Below, piece after piece: positions 1 through 8,583 of a DNA stretch of 64,000 nucleotides. The notes below the pieces were generated by a model that was given only the letters and a program-made list of their open reading frames with translations, did no database searches and was not told the DNA's origin. This DNA comes from Pseudoduganella dura. Lineage in GTDB: Bacteria > Pseudomonadota > Gammaproteobacteria > Burkholderiales > Burkholderiaceae_D. The position numbers were made by a program, and so were the translations under genes. Every line of letters begins with the position of its first letter. Positions within the stretch are counted from its first letter, which is position 1. The stretch is from positions 3,596,001-3,660,000 of the forward strand of contig NZ_WNWM01000002.1 in assembly GCF_009727155.1 (NCBI RefSeq), in the 5' to 3' direction.

Positions 1-439
1 CGCGCACCGCGTCGAACCAGCGGCGCAGCTGGCCGTCGAGCCGTTCGTCGCGCGCCAGGCGGCAGTACAGCATCGGCGCGCCGGCCAGCAGCTCCGGCAT
101 TTTTTCGTCGAGCATGCCGATCGGCCACGCGGCATCGACGCCGAATTGCGCCTGCGCCGCTTCCGGGCCATGGCGCAGGCCGTCCCAGATTTCACGCTCG
201 GGATTTTTTTCGCGGCAGAACAGGATCGCGCGGGCGGGCTGGTCGCCGGCGGCGGCCACCAGCACCAGCGCGCTTTCCGGTTCCGTGAAGCCGCTCAGGT
301 AGTAAAAATTGCTGTCGTGGCGATACGGGTATTCGCTGTCGCCGTTGCGCACCGCCTCTGGGGCGGTGGCAAGAAATGCCACGCTGCCCGGCTCCATCCG
401 CGCGAGCAGGCTGGCGCGCCGTTCAGCGTGGTTCGTCAT
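1..439 (-). CDS. pepP: Xaa-Pro aminopeptidase, N-terminal part (runs off the window)
   Basis: Aminopeptidase P family enzyme that removes an N-terminal residue preceding proline. Only the N-terminal ~146 codons are here. The translation has the N-terminal creatinase-like domain with the stretch YRHDSNFYYLSGFTEPES (about residues 38-55), typical of PepP; the metal-binding catalytic domain lies outside the window. The ATG at 437-439 overlaps the murU stop as ATGA, so it is probably co-transcribed and translationally coupled with murU and amgK on the minus strand. Family assignment rests on the N-terminal motif and on known Burkholderiales gene order. Confidence 0.82.
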   Translation of the reverse strand, partial: MTNHAERRASLLARMEPGSVAFLATAPEAVRNGDSEYPYRHDSNFYYLSGFTEPESALVLVAAAGDQPARAILFCREKNPEREIWDGLRHGPEAAQAQFGVDAAWPIGMLDEKMPELLAGAPMLYCRLARDERLDGQLRRWFDAVR

Positions 440-1164
440 GCCCGCCTCGCTCCGAATGCCGCGTTCAGCTGTTCGAGCTGCTGCGGGGTACCCACGTTGT
501 CCCAGTCGCCTTCGTAGACCTCGCCGCCGAGCTGGCCCTTGTCCGCGAATTCGCGCAGCAGCTTGCCCAGGCCCGCGTGCTGGCCCGGCGCGATGCCGTC
601 GAACATTTCCATGCGGTAGACGCCGATGTTGGCGAACGTCCATGCCGGCTCGCCGCTGTCCGGCACCGGATTCGAGATCGTGTACATCTTCAGGCCGAAG
701 TCGCCCTTCGGGTGGAATGGCGGGTTCTTCACCAGCCAGATCCAGGCGATGTCGCGCTTCCCGACCGGATGCGGATTGCCCCACATGTCGTTGTCGTGCA
801 GGACATCCTTCACTTCGGCGAAATCGAAGTGCGGGCAATAGATGTCGCCCGAGATCGCCAGGAACGGTTCCTCGCCCAGCAGGTGCCGCGCGTTGGCGAT
901 GCCGCCGGCGGTCTCCAGCGCCTCCCGCTCGGCCGAATACCGGATCGTGGCGCCGAAGCGGCCGCCGTCGCCCAGGTGCTCCTCGATCATGTGGCCGAGG
1001 TGGGCGTGGTTGATGACGATCTCGGTGATGCCGGCGCGCACCAGGTTCACCACGTGCCACTCGACCAGCGGCCGGCCGCGCACTTTCAGCAGCGGTTTCG
1101 GGCAGGTGTCCGTCAGCGGACGCATACGCTCGCCGCGGCCGGCGGCGAAGATCATGGCTTTCAT
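436..1164 (-). CDS. murU: N-acetylmuramate alpha-1-phosphate uridylyltransferase MurU
   Basis: Makes UDP-MurNAc from MurNAc-1-phosphate in the cell-wall recycling shortcut that bypasses de novo UDP-MurNAc synthesis (the route that gives Pseudomonas intrinsic fosfomycin tolerance). It is 242 aa, the normal size. The nucleotidyltransferase signature AAGRGERMRPLT is at residues 7-18, followed by KPL at 23-25; a GD metal-binding pair occurs in AISGDIY and the DN pair in EGDWDNVGTP near the C-terminus. It lies directly downstream of the kinase gene amgK, which supplies its substrate, with only a few bases between them. Cytoplasmic. Confidence 0.92.
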   Translation of the reverse strand: MKAMIFAAGRGERMRPLTDTCPKPLLKVRGRPLVEWHVVNLVRAGITEIVINHAHLGHMIEEHLGDGGRFGATIRYSAEREALETAGGIANARHLLGEEPFLAISGDIYCPHFDFAEVKDVLHDNDMWGNPHPVGKRDIAWIWLVKNPPFHPKGDFGLKMYTISNPVPDSGEPAWTFANIGVYRMEMFDGIAPGQHAGLGKLLREFADKGQLGGEVYEGDWDNVGTPQQLEQLNAAFGARRA

Positions 1165-1171
1165 GGCGTCC

Positions 1172-2260
1172 TCAGAACGTGTACCCGACGGCGGGCCGGG
1201 TGTCTTCCAGCACGTCGAGCAGCCGGACCAGCGGCTTGAGCTCGCGGTAGCGGTTGGCCGTGTGGCGCACGTATTCCATCACCGTGGGCAGGTCGCCCAG
1301 GTACAGCGGCTTGCCGTCGCGATAGTTCAGGCGGCAGAACAGGCCGAGGATCTTCAGGTGGCGCTGCAGGGCCATGTATTCGAAATCCCTGTAGAACGCG
1401 TCGAAGTCCTTGTTGACGGGCAGGCCCGCGGACCGGGCGTGCTGCCAGTAGCGGATCACCCAGTCCAGCACCAGTTCCTCGTCCCAGGACACGTAGGCGT
1501 CGCGCAGCAGCGAGGCGGCGTCGTACGTGATCGGGCCGTAGACGGCGTCCTGGAAATCGAGGATGCCGGGATTGTCCTCGTCCATCCACATCAGGTTGCG
1601 CGAATGGTAGTCGCGGTGCATGAACACCTGCGGCTGCGCCAGGCAGTTGGCCACGATATGGTCGAACACCTTCTGCAGTTCGGCCGATTGCGCCTCCGTC
1701 AGCGTGGCATTGAGGTGCTTGCCGATGTACCACTCGGGGAAGATGTCCAGCTCGCGCAGCATGAATGCGCGGTCGAATTCCGGCAGCACGCCGGGCTGGC
1801 TGTGCTGCTGGATCTTCACCAGCGCCGACAGCGCCTGCGCATACAGCGCGGAGGCATTGTCCGGGTTCAGCGCCTGCAGGTAGGTGGTGGTGCCCAGGTC
1901 CGACAGCAGCAGGAAGCCCTGTTCCAGGTCTTGCGCGTGGATGACGGGAACGGCCACGCCGGCTTCGGCCAGCAGTGTGTCCACCTTGACGAAGGCTGCG
2001 GTATTCTCCCGCTCCGGCGGGGCATCCATCGCCACCAGCGTGGCGCCGAAGTTCGTGCCGGCGCGCGCCTGCGCGGCCGGCAGCACGTCGAACCGGAAGT
2101 AGCGGCGGAAGCTGGCATCGGCCGACGCGGGACGTGCCGAAGCCACATCCACGATGTCCAGCCCCTGCAGCCAGGTTTTCAGTTGTTGCAGGCGCGCGTC
2201 GCCGGCGGCGGATGCGTTGTGGGATGCGCCGTTGGATGATAAGTTGAGCAAAGAAGACAT
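1172..2260 (-). CDS. amgK: Anomeric MurNAc/GlcNAc kinase AmgK
   Basis: Aminoglycoside phosphotransferase-fold sugar kinase that phosphorylates MurNAc at C1, the step before MurU. It is 362 aa from the ATG at 2258-2260. The APH catalytic loop HRDYHSRNLM is at residues 215-224 and the metal-binding DFQDA at 235-239. The open frame continues far upstream antisense to lptD, but similarity to the kinase fold begins near this ATG, and the divergent lptD promoter must lie in the 114-bp gap. The murU-amgK pair next to lptD-surA is conserved in Pseudomonas and Burkholderiales. Confidence 0.92.
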   Translation of the reverse strand: MSSLLNLSSNGASHNASAAGDARLQQLKTWLQGLDIVDVASARPASADASFRRYFRFDVLPAAQARAGTNFGATLVAMDAPPERENTAAFVKVDTLLAEAGVAVPVIHAQDLEQGFLLLSDLGTTTYLQALNPDNASALYAQALSALVKIQQHSQPGVLPEFDRAFMLRELDIFPEWYIGKHLNATLTEAQSAELQKVFDHIVANCLAQPQVFMHRDYHSRNLMWMDEDNPGILDFQDAVYGPITYDAASLLRDAYVSWDEELVLDWVIRYWQHARSAGLPVNKDFDAFYRDFEYMALQRHLKILGLFCRLNYRDGKPLYLGDLPTVMEYVRHTANRYRELKPLVRLLDVLEDTRPAVGYTF

Positions 2261-2374
2261 GGAATACAGCCAGAGCAAACCGGATGTTGACAAAGGAATC
2301 CCATATAATAAGGGATTCAATTCAAAAAATCGCCTATATGGTGTCTTTATAGTGCATCGCCTATCAATCTGTTC

Positions 2375-4648
2375 ATGAGCCTGGCCCCACCCTTCAAGAA
2401 GCGCTGGGCGTACGCCATTTCCGCCCTGATCGCCGCCTGCGCGGCACAAGCCCATGCCCAGACCCAGCCGGGTGGCGGCACGGTCACGCCACGCGCGGAG
2501 GATCCGGATGCGCCGGTCACGATCCGCGCAGAGGAAATCAGCGGCCGGCCGGACCGGGAACTGATCCTGACCCGCGATGTGGAAGTGGTACAGGACAAGA
2601 TGCGCGTGACGGCCGATTCGGCCTGCTACCGCCAGGTCGAATCCGAGCTCGAAGCGAAAAGCAATGTGCGGCTGTGGCGCTTCGGCGACTATTACACGGC
2701 CGACGAATTCCGCCTCAACACGGAAACCGGCGTGGGTTACATGCTGCAGCCCACGTACAAGCTCGAAATGAACAACGCGCAGGGCAAGGCGCAGCGCATC
2801 GACTTCCTCAGCCAGGACCGGGCCAATGTCGTCAACGGCACCTACAGCACCTGCGAAGGGCCCAATCCGGACTGGTACGTGCGATCGAGCACGCTGTCCC
2901 TCGACCAGGGCCGCGACGTGGGCGTGGGCGGCGCCACCGTGGTGTACTTCAAGGATGTGCCGCTGATCGGCACGCCGGGCATCTCGTTCTCGCTGTCCGG
3001 CGCGCGCCGTTCCGGCTGGCTGCCTGCCGTGCCGGGCTTCAGCTCGCGCGGCGGCGCCGAACTCACGGTGCCGTATTACTTCAACATCGCACCGAACCGC
3101 GACCTGACGGTGTCGCCGCATTACATCGGCCGGCGCGGCCTGCAGCTGGGCGCCGTCGGCCGCTACATCGGCGAAACGGATGCCGGCAGCTACGAAGGCC
3201 GCACCTGGATCGAGTACCTGCCGAACGATAAAGAGAAGGGCATCGACCGCTGGCAGATCCAGTCGTCGCACACGCAGGCGCTGGCCAAGGACTGGTCGTA
3301 TGGCTGGAACGTGCGCGCCGCGTCGGACGAAGACTACCCGACCGACTTCTCGAAGACGGTGGCGGGCAGCGCCGAGCGCCAGTTGCTGAAGGAGCTGCGC
3401 ACCGATTACCGCGGCGAGATCTGGAGCCTGACGGCGCGCGTGCAGAAATACCAGGTGCTGCAGGACCCGGATACCAACACGATCACGCCGCGCCCGTACG
3501 ACCGCCTGCCGGCGGTGAATTTCCACGCCGGCCAGTACGACATCGGCGGCTTCGACTGGTCGGTGGATGCCGAGGCGACGCGTTTCCGCTATGCCGGCCA
3601 GGATATCTGCCCGGGCGCGAACATCGGCGGTACGACGTGCACGTACGATTCGAAGGTCAACGGCGACCGCATCGTGGTGCAGCCGCAGATCAGCTTCCCG
3701 ATCATCAGCCCCAGCTACTTCATCACGCCGAAGCTGATGCTGAACGCCAGCGCCTACAAGCTGGACAAGTTCCTCGAAGAGGAAAGCCGTACGGTCACGA
3801 AGGCGATCCCCACGTTCTCGCTCGATTCGGGCCTGGAATTCGAACGCAGCACCAGGCTGTTCGGCCGCGCCGTCACGCAGACGCTGGAGCCGCGGCTGTT
3901 CTACGTCTACACGCCATACCGCGACCAGACCGACGTGCCGGTGTTCGACACGGCCGACGCCACGTTCAACTTCACCCAGCTGTTCTCCGAGAACCGCTTC
4001 GTGGGCTCGGACCGGGTGGGCGACGCCAACCAGGTGACGGCGGCGATCGTATCGCGCTTCCTCGAGGAATCCGGCGCGGAGCGCCTGCGCCTGGCGTTCG
4101 GCCAGCGCTTCTACTTCAACGACCAGCGTGTGCAGCTGACGAGCACGGAGCCGGTCAGCACCGGCCGTTCCGACCTGCTGCTGGCCGGCGCCGGCCGCAT
4201 TTCCGACACCTGGGGCGTCGACAGCGCGGTGCAGTACAACCAGGGCGACAAGCGGGTGGTCAGTTCGAACTTCAACGTGCAGTTCCAGCCCGGCCAGAAA
4301 AAGGTGTTCAACGCCGGCTACCGCTTCCTGCGCGACAGCTTCAAGAACGTGGATTTCTCGACGCAGTGGCCGATCTCGCAGCGCTGGTTCGGCGTGGGCC
4401 GCATGAGCTATTCGCTGCAGGATCACCGCATCCTGGAGAGCCTGATCGGGCTCGAATACAACTGCGACTGCTGGGTCTTCCGCATGGGCGCGCAGCGTTT
4501 CGTGACGACCACCAACAAGACGTCGACCCAGGTGTTCTTCCAGCTCGAGCTGAACGGCCTGTCCAAGTTCGGCATCGGCAACCCGCTCGAAGTGCTGAAG
4601 AACAGCATCCCGGGCTACCAGCAACTGAACCCGGGGTACCGCCGCTGA
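2375..4648 (+). CDS. lptD: LPS-assembly outer-membrane protein LptD
   Basis: Outer-membrane beta-barrel that, with LptE (25029-25739 here), inserts lipopolysaccharide into the outer leaflet. It is 757 aa with an N-terminal signal peptide (cleavage probably after AQAHAQ, residue ~29), an OstA/LptA-like periplasmic domain at about 50-200, then the LptD barrel. Cysteines suitable for the characteristic inter-domain disulphides are visible at residue 84, residue 160 and the CDC motif at 697-699. It heads the rightward run lptD-surA-pdxA-rsmA, and SurA itself is the chaperone LptD depends on. Confidence 0.95.
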   Translation: MSLAPPFKKRWAYAISALIAACAAQAHAQTQPGGGTVTPRAEDPDAPVTIRAEEISGRPDRELILTRDVEVVQDKMRVTADSACYRQVESELEAKSNVRLWRFGDYYTADEFRLNTETGVGYMLQPTYKLEMNNAQGKAQRIDFLSQDRANVVNGTYSTCEGPNPDWYVRSSTLSLDQGRDVGVGGATVVYFKDVPLIGTPGISFSLSGARRSGWLPAVPGFSSRGGAELTVPYYFNIAPNRDLTVSPHYIGRRGLQLGAVGRYIGETDAGSYEGRTWIEYLPNDKEKGIDRWQIQSSHTQALAKDWSYGWNVRAASDEDYPTDFSKTVAGSAERQLLKELRTDYRGEIWSLTARVQKYQVLQDPDTNTITPRPYDRLPAVNFHAGQYDIGGFDWSVDAEATRFRYAGQDICPGANIGGTTCTYDSKVNGDRIVVQPQISFPIISPSYFITPKLMLNASAYKLDKFLEEESRTVTKAIPTFSLDSGLEFERSTRLFGRAVTQTLEPRLFYVYTPYRDQTDVPVFDTADATFNFTQLFSENRFVGSDRVGDANQVTAAIVSRFLEESGAERLRLAFGQRFYFNDQRVQLTSTEPVSTGRSDLLLAGAGRISDTWGVDSAVQYNQGDKRVVSSNFNVQFQPGQKKVFNAGYRFLRDSFKNVDFSTQWPISQRWFGVGRMSYSLQDHRILESLIGLEYNCDCWVFRMGAQRFVTTTNKTSTQVFFQLELNGLSKFGIGNPLEVLKNSIPGYQQLNPGYRR

Positions 4649-4760
4649 CCGCTGTCGACACCGGTTCCAGAGTTCGCCGTGGCACAAGCTGTTACACTTT
4701 TCGCGGCGAGCACCTGCTATCCTTCACCATTTTCCACCTGACCTGAAAAGCGTTTGCAAT

Positions 4761-6197
4761 ATGTTCAGTAAGCACCCGATCACCATCGCAGCACTGCTGC
4801 TGTGCGCCATGACAGCCGGCGGCGTGGCCGTGGCGCAGGACGCCAAGCCGAGCGCTGCGGCCAATGCGCCGGCCGCTGCAGCGTCTGCACCAGCCGCCGC
4901 GCCTGCCGCTGCCGCACCGGCGCAGCCGAAGGGCTTCACGCCGCCGGGTCAGTCGAAGAATCCCGAGATCGATTCGATCGCCGTGGTCGTGAACGACGAC
5001 GTGATCACGCGCCGCGAGCTCACCGAGCGCGTGGCCGTCATCATGCAGCGGATGAAGCAGCAGAACGTGCAGCTGCCGGATGCCGCCGCGCTGCAGCGGC
5101 AGATCCTCGAACGCATGATCGTCGAGCGCGCCCAGCTGCAGATGGCCAAGGAAATGGGCGTGCGGGTGGACGACACGATGCTCGACCGCGCCATTGCCCG
5201 TATCGCCGAACAGCAGAAGCTGAACGTGCAGCAGTTGCGCGACCAGATCGAGAAGGATGGCACGTCGTTCGCCAGTTTCCGCGAAGAGATCCGCGAGGAG
5301 ATCATCACCACCCGCCTGCGCGAGCACGAGGTGGATGCCAAGATCCAGATCTCGGAAGCGGAAGTGGACAGCTTCCTGGCCGCGCAGCAGGCGGCGGCCG
5401 CCGAGCAGCATGAACTGAACATTTCGCAGATCCTGGTGCGCATTCCCGAAAACGCCACGCCGGACGTGATCGCCCAGCGCCAGCAGCGCGCCGAGGACGT
5501 GATGCGCCAGCTGCGCACCGGCGGCGATTTCGCCAAGGTGGCGGCCACGTATTCCGATGCGACCGATGCGCTGCAGGGCGGCGCCGTCGGCTGGCGCCCG
5601 AGCGACCGCATTCCGCCGGTGTTCGCCGAGGCGCTGGAAAAAATCCAGCCGGGCCAGGTCACGCCGATCATCAAGAGCGTTTCCGGCTTCCACATCCTGA
5701 AGCTGATCGACAAGCGCTCGCTGGCCCAGGCGCAGGCCGAGGCCGCCGTGGAACAGACGCACGCGCGGCACATCCTGCTGAAGGTCACGCCGGCCACCAG
5801 CGCCGAAGATGCCAAGCGCAAGCTGGCCGAGATGAAGGCGAAGCTGGACAGCAAGTCCGCCACCTTCGAGGAACTGGCGCGCATCTATTCCACCGACGAA
5901 TCGGGCAAGAAGGGCGGCGACCTGGGCTGGCTGTACCCGGGCGACACGCTGCCGGAATTCGAAAAGGCGATGAACGAACTGAAGCCGGGCGAAACGAGCG
6001 GCCCGGTCGAGACGGCGTTCGGCTACCACCTGATCCAGGTGGTGGAGCGCAAGTCGGAAGACATGTCGAAGGAAAAGAAGCGCAACGAAGCACGGATGGC
6101 CTTGCGCGAACGGAAGATGGTGGAAGCGGCGGAAGACTTCCAGCGCGAGGTGCGCGACCGCGCCTACGTGGAATACCGCAGCGAAGACCTGAAGTAA
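4761..6197 (+). CDS. surA: Periplasmic chaperone / peptidyl-prolyl isomerase SurA
   Basis: Periplasmic chaperone that escorts outer-membrane proteins to the BAM complex. It is 478 aa: signal peptide ending about AVAQ (residue ~26), an Ala/Pro-rich linker, a SurA N-terminal helical domain (about 60-210), then two parvulin (PpiC) domains at about 213-317 and 329-430, each ending in the usual G-F/Y-H-ILK/IQ strand. The Ala/Pro linker after the signal peptide (about residues 29-55) is longer than in E. coli. It lies 112 bp after lptD and 8 bp before pdxA, in a standard operon. Confidence 0.95.
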   Translation: MFSKHPITIAALLLCAMTAGGVAVAQDAKPSAAANAPAAAASAPAAAPAAAAPAQPKGFTPPGQSKNPEIDSIAVVVNDDVITRRELTERVAVIMQRMKQQNVQLPDAAALQRQILERMIVERAQLQMAKEMGVRVDDTMLDRAIARIAEQQKLNVQQLRDQIEKDGTSFASFREEIREEIITTRLREHEVDAKIQISEAEVDSFLAAQQAAAAEQHELNISQILVRIPENATPDVIAQRQQRAEDVMRQLRTGGDFAKVAATYSDATDALQGGAVGWRPSDRIPPVFAEALEKIQPGQVTPIIKSVSGFHILKLIDKRSLAQAQAEAAVEQTHARHILLKVTPATSAEDAKRKLAEMKAKLDSKSATFEELARIYSTDESGKKGGDLGWLYPGDTLPEFEKAMNELKPGETSGPVETAFGYHLIQVVERKSEDMSKEKKRNEARMALRERKMVEAAEDFQREVRDRAYVEYRSEDLK

Positions 6198-6205
6198 GGA
6201 AATCC

Positions 6206-7273
6206 ATGAGCGTTAGCGTGCCAGCGCGCCGGCCGGGCGTGCGACCTGCCATTGCCATCACCGTCGGCGAGCCGGCCGGCATCGGCCCCGAGATCTCGAT
6301 CCGCGCGGCCTGGGCGATGAGAGAGCGCGTCAACTGCGTGCTGCTGGGCGATGCGGCCTTTCTCGCGATGACGGCGCATGCGATCGATCCGGCTATCCGC
6401 ATCAGCGCGCTGTCGCTGATGGCGGTGCGCAACGGCGGCCTGCCGCACTTCGGGCCGGACCGCCTGTCCGTGATCGACGTTCCGCTGGCCGCGCACGTGG
6501 TGCCCGGCACGCTCGACAGCGCCAACGGCCGCGCCGTGCTGGCCACGCTCGATGCCGCGATCGAAGGCGTCAAGGCGGGCTGGTTCGAGGCGGTGGCCAC
6601 GGCGCCGCTGCAGAAAAGCACGATCAACGATGCCGGCGTGGCGTTCTCCGGCCATACCGAATATTTCGCCGACCGCACCGGCACCGCGCAGGTGGTGATG
6701 ATGCTGGCCGGCGAGCCGGCGGGCGTGGACGGCGTGGCACAGCTTCGCGTCGCGCTGGCCACCACCCACCTGGCGCTGAAGGACGTGCCGGCGGCGCTGA
6801 CGATCGGCGGCCTGGGCACGACGCTGGACATCATCGACCGCGACCTGCGCACCAAATTCGGCATCGCCGCGCCGCGCATCCTCGTCACCGGCCTGAACCC
6901 GCACGCGGGCGAGAACGGCTACCTGGGCCGCGAGGAAATCGACGTCATCACGCCCGCGCTGGAAGCCGCGCGGGCCCGCGGCATCGACGCGCGCGGCCCG
7001 TACCCGGCCGACACGCTGTTCCAGCCGAAGTACCTGCAGGATGCGGACTGCGTGCTGGCGATGTACCACGACCAGGGCCTGCCGGTGCTGAAATACGCCA
7101 CCTTCGGGCGCGGCATCAATGTCACGCTCGGCCTGCCGCTGATCCGCACCTCGGTCGACCACGGCACCGCCCTGGACCTTGCCGCCCGCGGCCTCGGCCA
7201 CGCCGACTGCGGCAGCATGGAACAAGCCATCGCCGCCGCGCTGGGCATGGCCAACGCCAGCCGCGGCAACTAA
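6206..7273 (+). CDS. pdxA: 4-hydroxythreonine-4-phosphate dehydrogenase PdxA
   Basis: NAD-dependent dehydrogenase in pyridoxal phosphate synthesis, oxidising 4-phosphohydroxy-L-threonine. It is 355 aa, slightly longer than E. coli PdxA (329), mainly through the N-terminal [14 protein letters not shown] extension. Diagnostic motifs are [11 protein letters not shown] near the N-terminus, [12 protein letters not shown] (about 148-159, metal-binding His) and [10 protein letters not shown] (about 230-239). It starts 8 bp after surA. Cytoplasmic homodimer in the known family. Confidence 0.94.
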   Translation: MSVSVPARRPGVRPAIAITVGEPAGIGPEISIRAAWAMRERVNCVLLGDAAFLAMTAHAIDPAIRISALSLMAVRNGGLPHFGPDRLSVIDVPLAAHVVPGTLDSANGRAVLATLDAAIEGVKAGWFEAVATAPLQKSTINDAGVAFSGHTEYFADRTGTAQVVMMLAGEPAGVDGVAQLRVALATTHLALKDVPAALTIGGLGTTLDIIDRDLRTKFGIAAPRILVTGLNPHAGENGYLGREEIDVITPALEAARARGIDARGPYPADTLFQPKYLQDADCVLAMYHDQGLPVLKYATFGRGINVTLGLPLIRTSVDHGTALDLAARGLGHADCGSMEQAIAAALGMANASRGN

Positions 7274-7490
7274 TTCCTGAAACCGGGGTCAGACCCCAGT
7301 TTCAGGAAATATTTCTCGAATCGGGGCGAATCTATTCTGGAATAACCCTCGTCTGGACAGCGGCTGATGATATTGATTCCATTGGTCTGATCTGTCTTTC
7401 TTGCAACTAATTTCCAAAAACTGGGGTCTGACCCCAGTTTTGAGAAATATTGCCCGAACTTGGGGTCTGACCCCGGTTTTTGGAAACTTA
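7273..7490. repeat. Cluster of three GGGGTC-centred palindromes between pdxA and rsmA
   Basis: Unit 1 (7274-7308) has outer arms TTCCTGAAAC / GTTTCAGGAA and core GGGGTCAGACCCC. Unit 2 (7411-7449) and unit 3 (7456-7486) carry the core GGGGTCTGACCCC; their outer flanks, TTTCCAAAAACT and its complement GGTTTTTGGAAA, also pair with each other across both units. This resembles a REP/BIME-type cluster. A related perfect palindrome is at 28588-28614 and a decayed one near 19820-19875. The last unit ends 14 bases before the rsmA start, so it sits in that gene's leader. Confidence 0.85.
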
Positions 7491-7499
7491 CACAAGCAT

Positions 7500-8294
7500 A
7501 TGAAACATATTGCACGCAAGCGCTTCGGCCAGAATTTTTTGCACGATGACAGCGTCCTCGGCGACATCATCACGGCGATCGCGCCCGCCGATGGCGATAC
7601 GATGGTCGAGATCGGGCCCGGCCTGGCGGCGATGACGGATCTGCTGCTCAAGTCGCTGCCGCACATGCACGTGGTGGAGCTGGACCGCGACCTCGTGGCG
7701 CGCCTCGAGAAGCGCTTCCCGCGCGAGAAGCTGACGATCCACTCGGGCGATGCGCTGAAGTTCGACTTCGCTTCGATCCCGGTGCCGGCGGGCCGCAAGC
7801 TGCGCGTGGTCGGCAACCTGCCGTACAACATCTCCAGCCCGCTGCTGTTCCACCTCACGGAATTCACGGCGCAGATCGAGGACCAGCATTTCATGCTGCA
7901 GAAGGAAGTCGTCGAGCGCATGGTGGCCGAGCCGGGCACCAAGGCCTATGGCCGCCTGTCGGTGATGCTGCAATGGCGCTACCGGATGGCGCTGATGTTC
8001 ATCGTGCCGCCGGAAGCGTTCGATCCGCCGCCGAAGGTGGAGTCGGCCATCGTGCGCATGATCCCCATCGCCGATCCGCTGCCTTGCGATACCGCCACGC
8101 TGGAAGCGGTGGTGGCGAAGGCGTTCTCGCAGCGCCGCAAGGTGATCCGCAATTGCCTGGCCGGGATGTTTACCGAGCAGCAGATCGTCGACGCCGGCAT
8201 CGATCCGGGCACCCGCCCCGAGACCGTGCCGGTGGAAGCCTACGTGGCCCTGGCCAACAGCCTGAAGCGCGCACCGGAACCGCAAGCGCAGTAG
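7500..8294 (+). CDS. rsmA: 16S rRNA dimethyladenosine transferase RsmA (KsgA)
   Basis: Dimethylates A1518 and A1519 of 16S rRNA late in 30S assembly. It is 264 aa from the ATG at 7500-7502; the frame is open further upstream only because it reads through the palindromic repeats, so I reject the longer start. Motifs: FGQNFLHD at the N-terminus, SAM-binding VEIGPGLAAMTDLL (about 36-49), catalytic GNLPYNISSPLLF (about 105-117). The C-terminal helical domain with FSQRRKVIRNCL is intact. The gene order surA-pdxA-rsmA is classical. Confidence 0.94.
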   Translation: MKHIARKRFGQNFLHDDSVLGDIITAIAPADGDTMVEIGPGLAAMTDLLLKSLPHMHVVELDRDLVARLEKRFPREKLTIHSGDALKFDFASIPVPAGRKLRVVGNLPYNISSPLLFHLTEFTAQIEDQHFMLQKEVVERMVAEPGTKAYGRLSVMLQWRYRMALMFIVPPEAFDPPPKVESAIVRMIPIADPLPCDTATLEAVVAKAFSQRRKVIRNCLAGMFTEQQIVDAGIDPGTRPETVPVEAYVALANSLKRAPEPQAQ

Positions 8295-8356
8295 TGCGGG
8301 CCCGCTGCCTGCAGTTACGTTGATAGCCTCGATCGTTACAAGCGCACAACATTGCA

Positions 8357-8377
8357 GGCGTGGCCGCATGCCACGCC
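8357..8377. terminator. Hairpin downstream of rsmA
   Basis: A perfect 8-bp stem GGCGTGGC / GCCACGCC with a 5-base loop, 63 bp after the rsmA stop. No T-run follows, so an intrinsic terminator is only possible; the rest of 8295-8583 is a non-coding leader for the following receptor gene, with no operator I can recognise. Confidence 0.35.
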
Positions 8378-8583
8378 ATCACGTTTGCCAACTGCTATTT
8401 TCCATGTAGATACAAGGGCTTGGCGCGATCACGTACCGATGTATATCAATTTCATATAGTTTCTCCGTGATATTTCATTGGCTGACCACCTTTTCAGCCA
8501 CATAAGATTCGCTCAGGAAGTTGATCGATTGGCATGCTCCATGCTGCCAACGCCATTTCTGATAATAACGACACGGAGACCCC

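Noticed and set aside
2287..2309. TTGACA and TATAAT upstream of lptD
   Set aside because: Only 11 bp apart, so not a sigma-70 promoter as a pair.
2261..4687. Leftward open frame extending amgK to 1171 codons, antisense to lptD
   Set aside because: The translation is Arg/Ala/Val-rich low-information sequence typical of the complementary strand of a high-GC gene; kinase homology starts at the ATG at 2260.
7401..7499. 33-codon N-terminal extension of RsmA
   Set aside because: Encoded by the palindromic repeats; RsmA homologues begin at about MKHIARKRFGQNFL.
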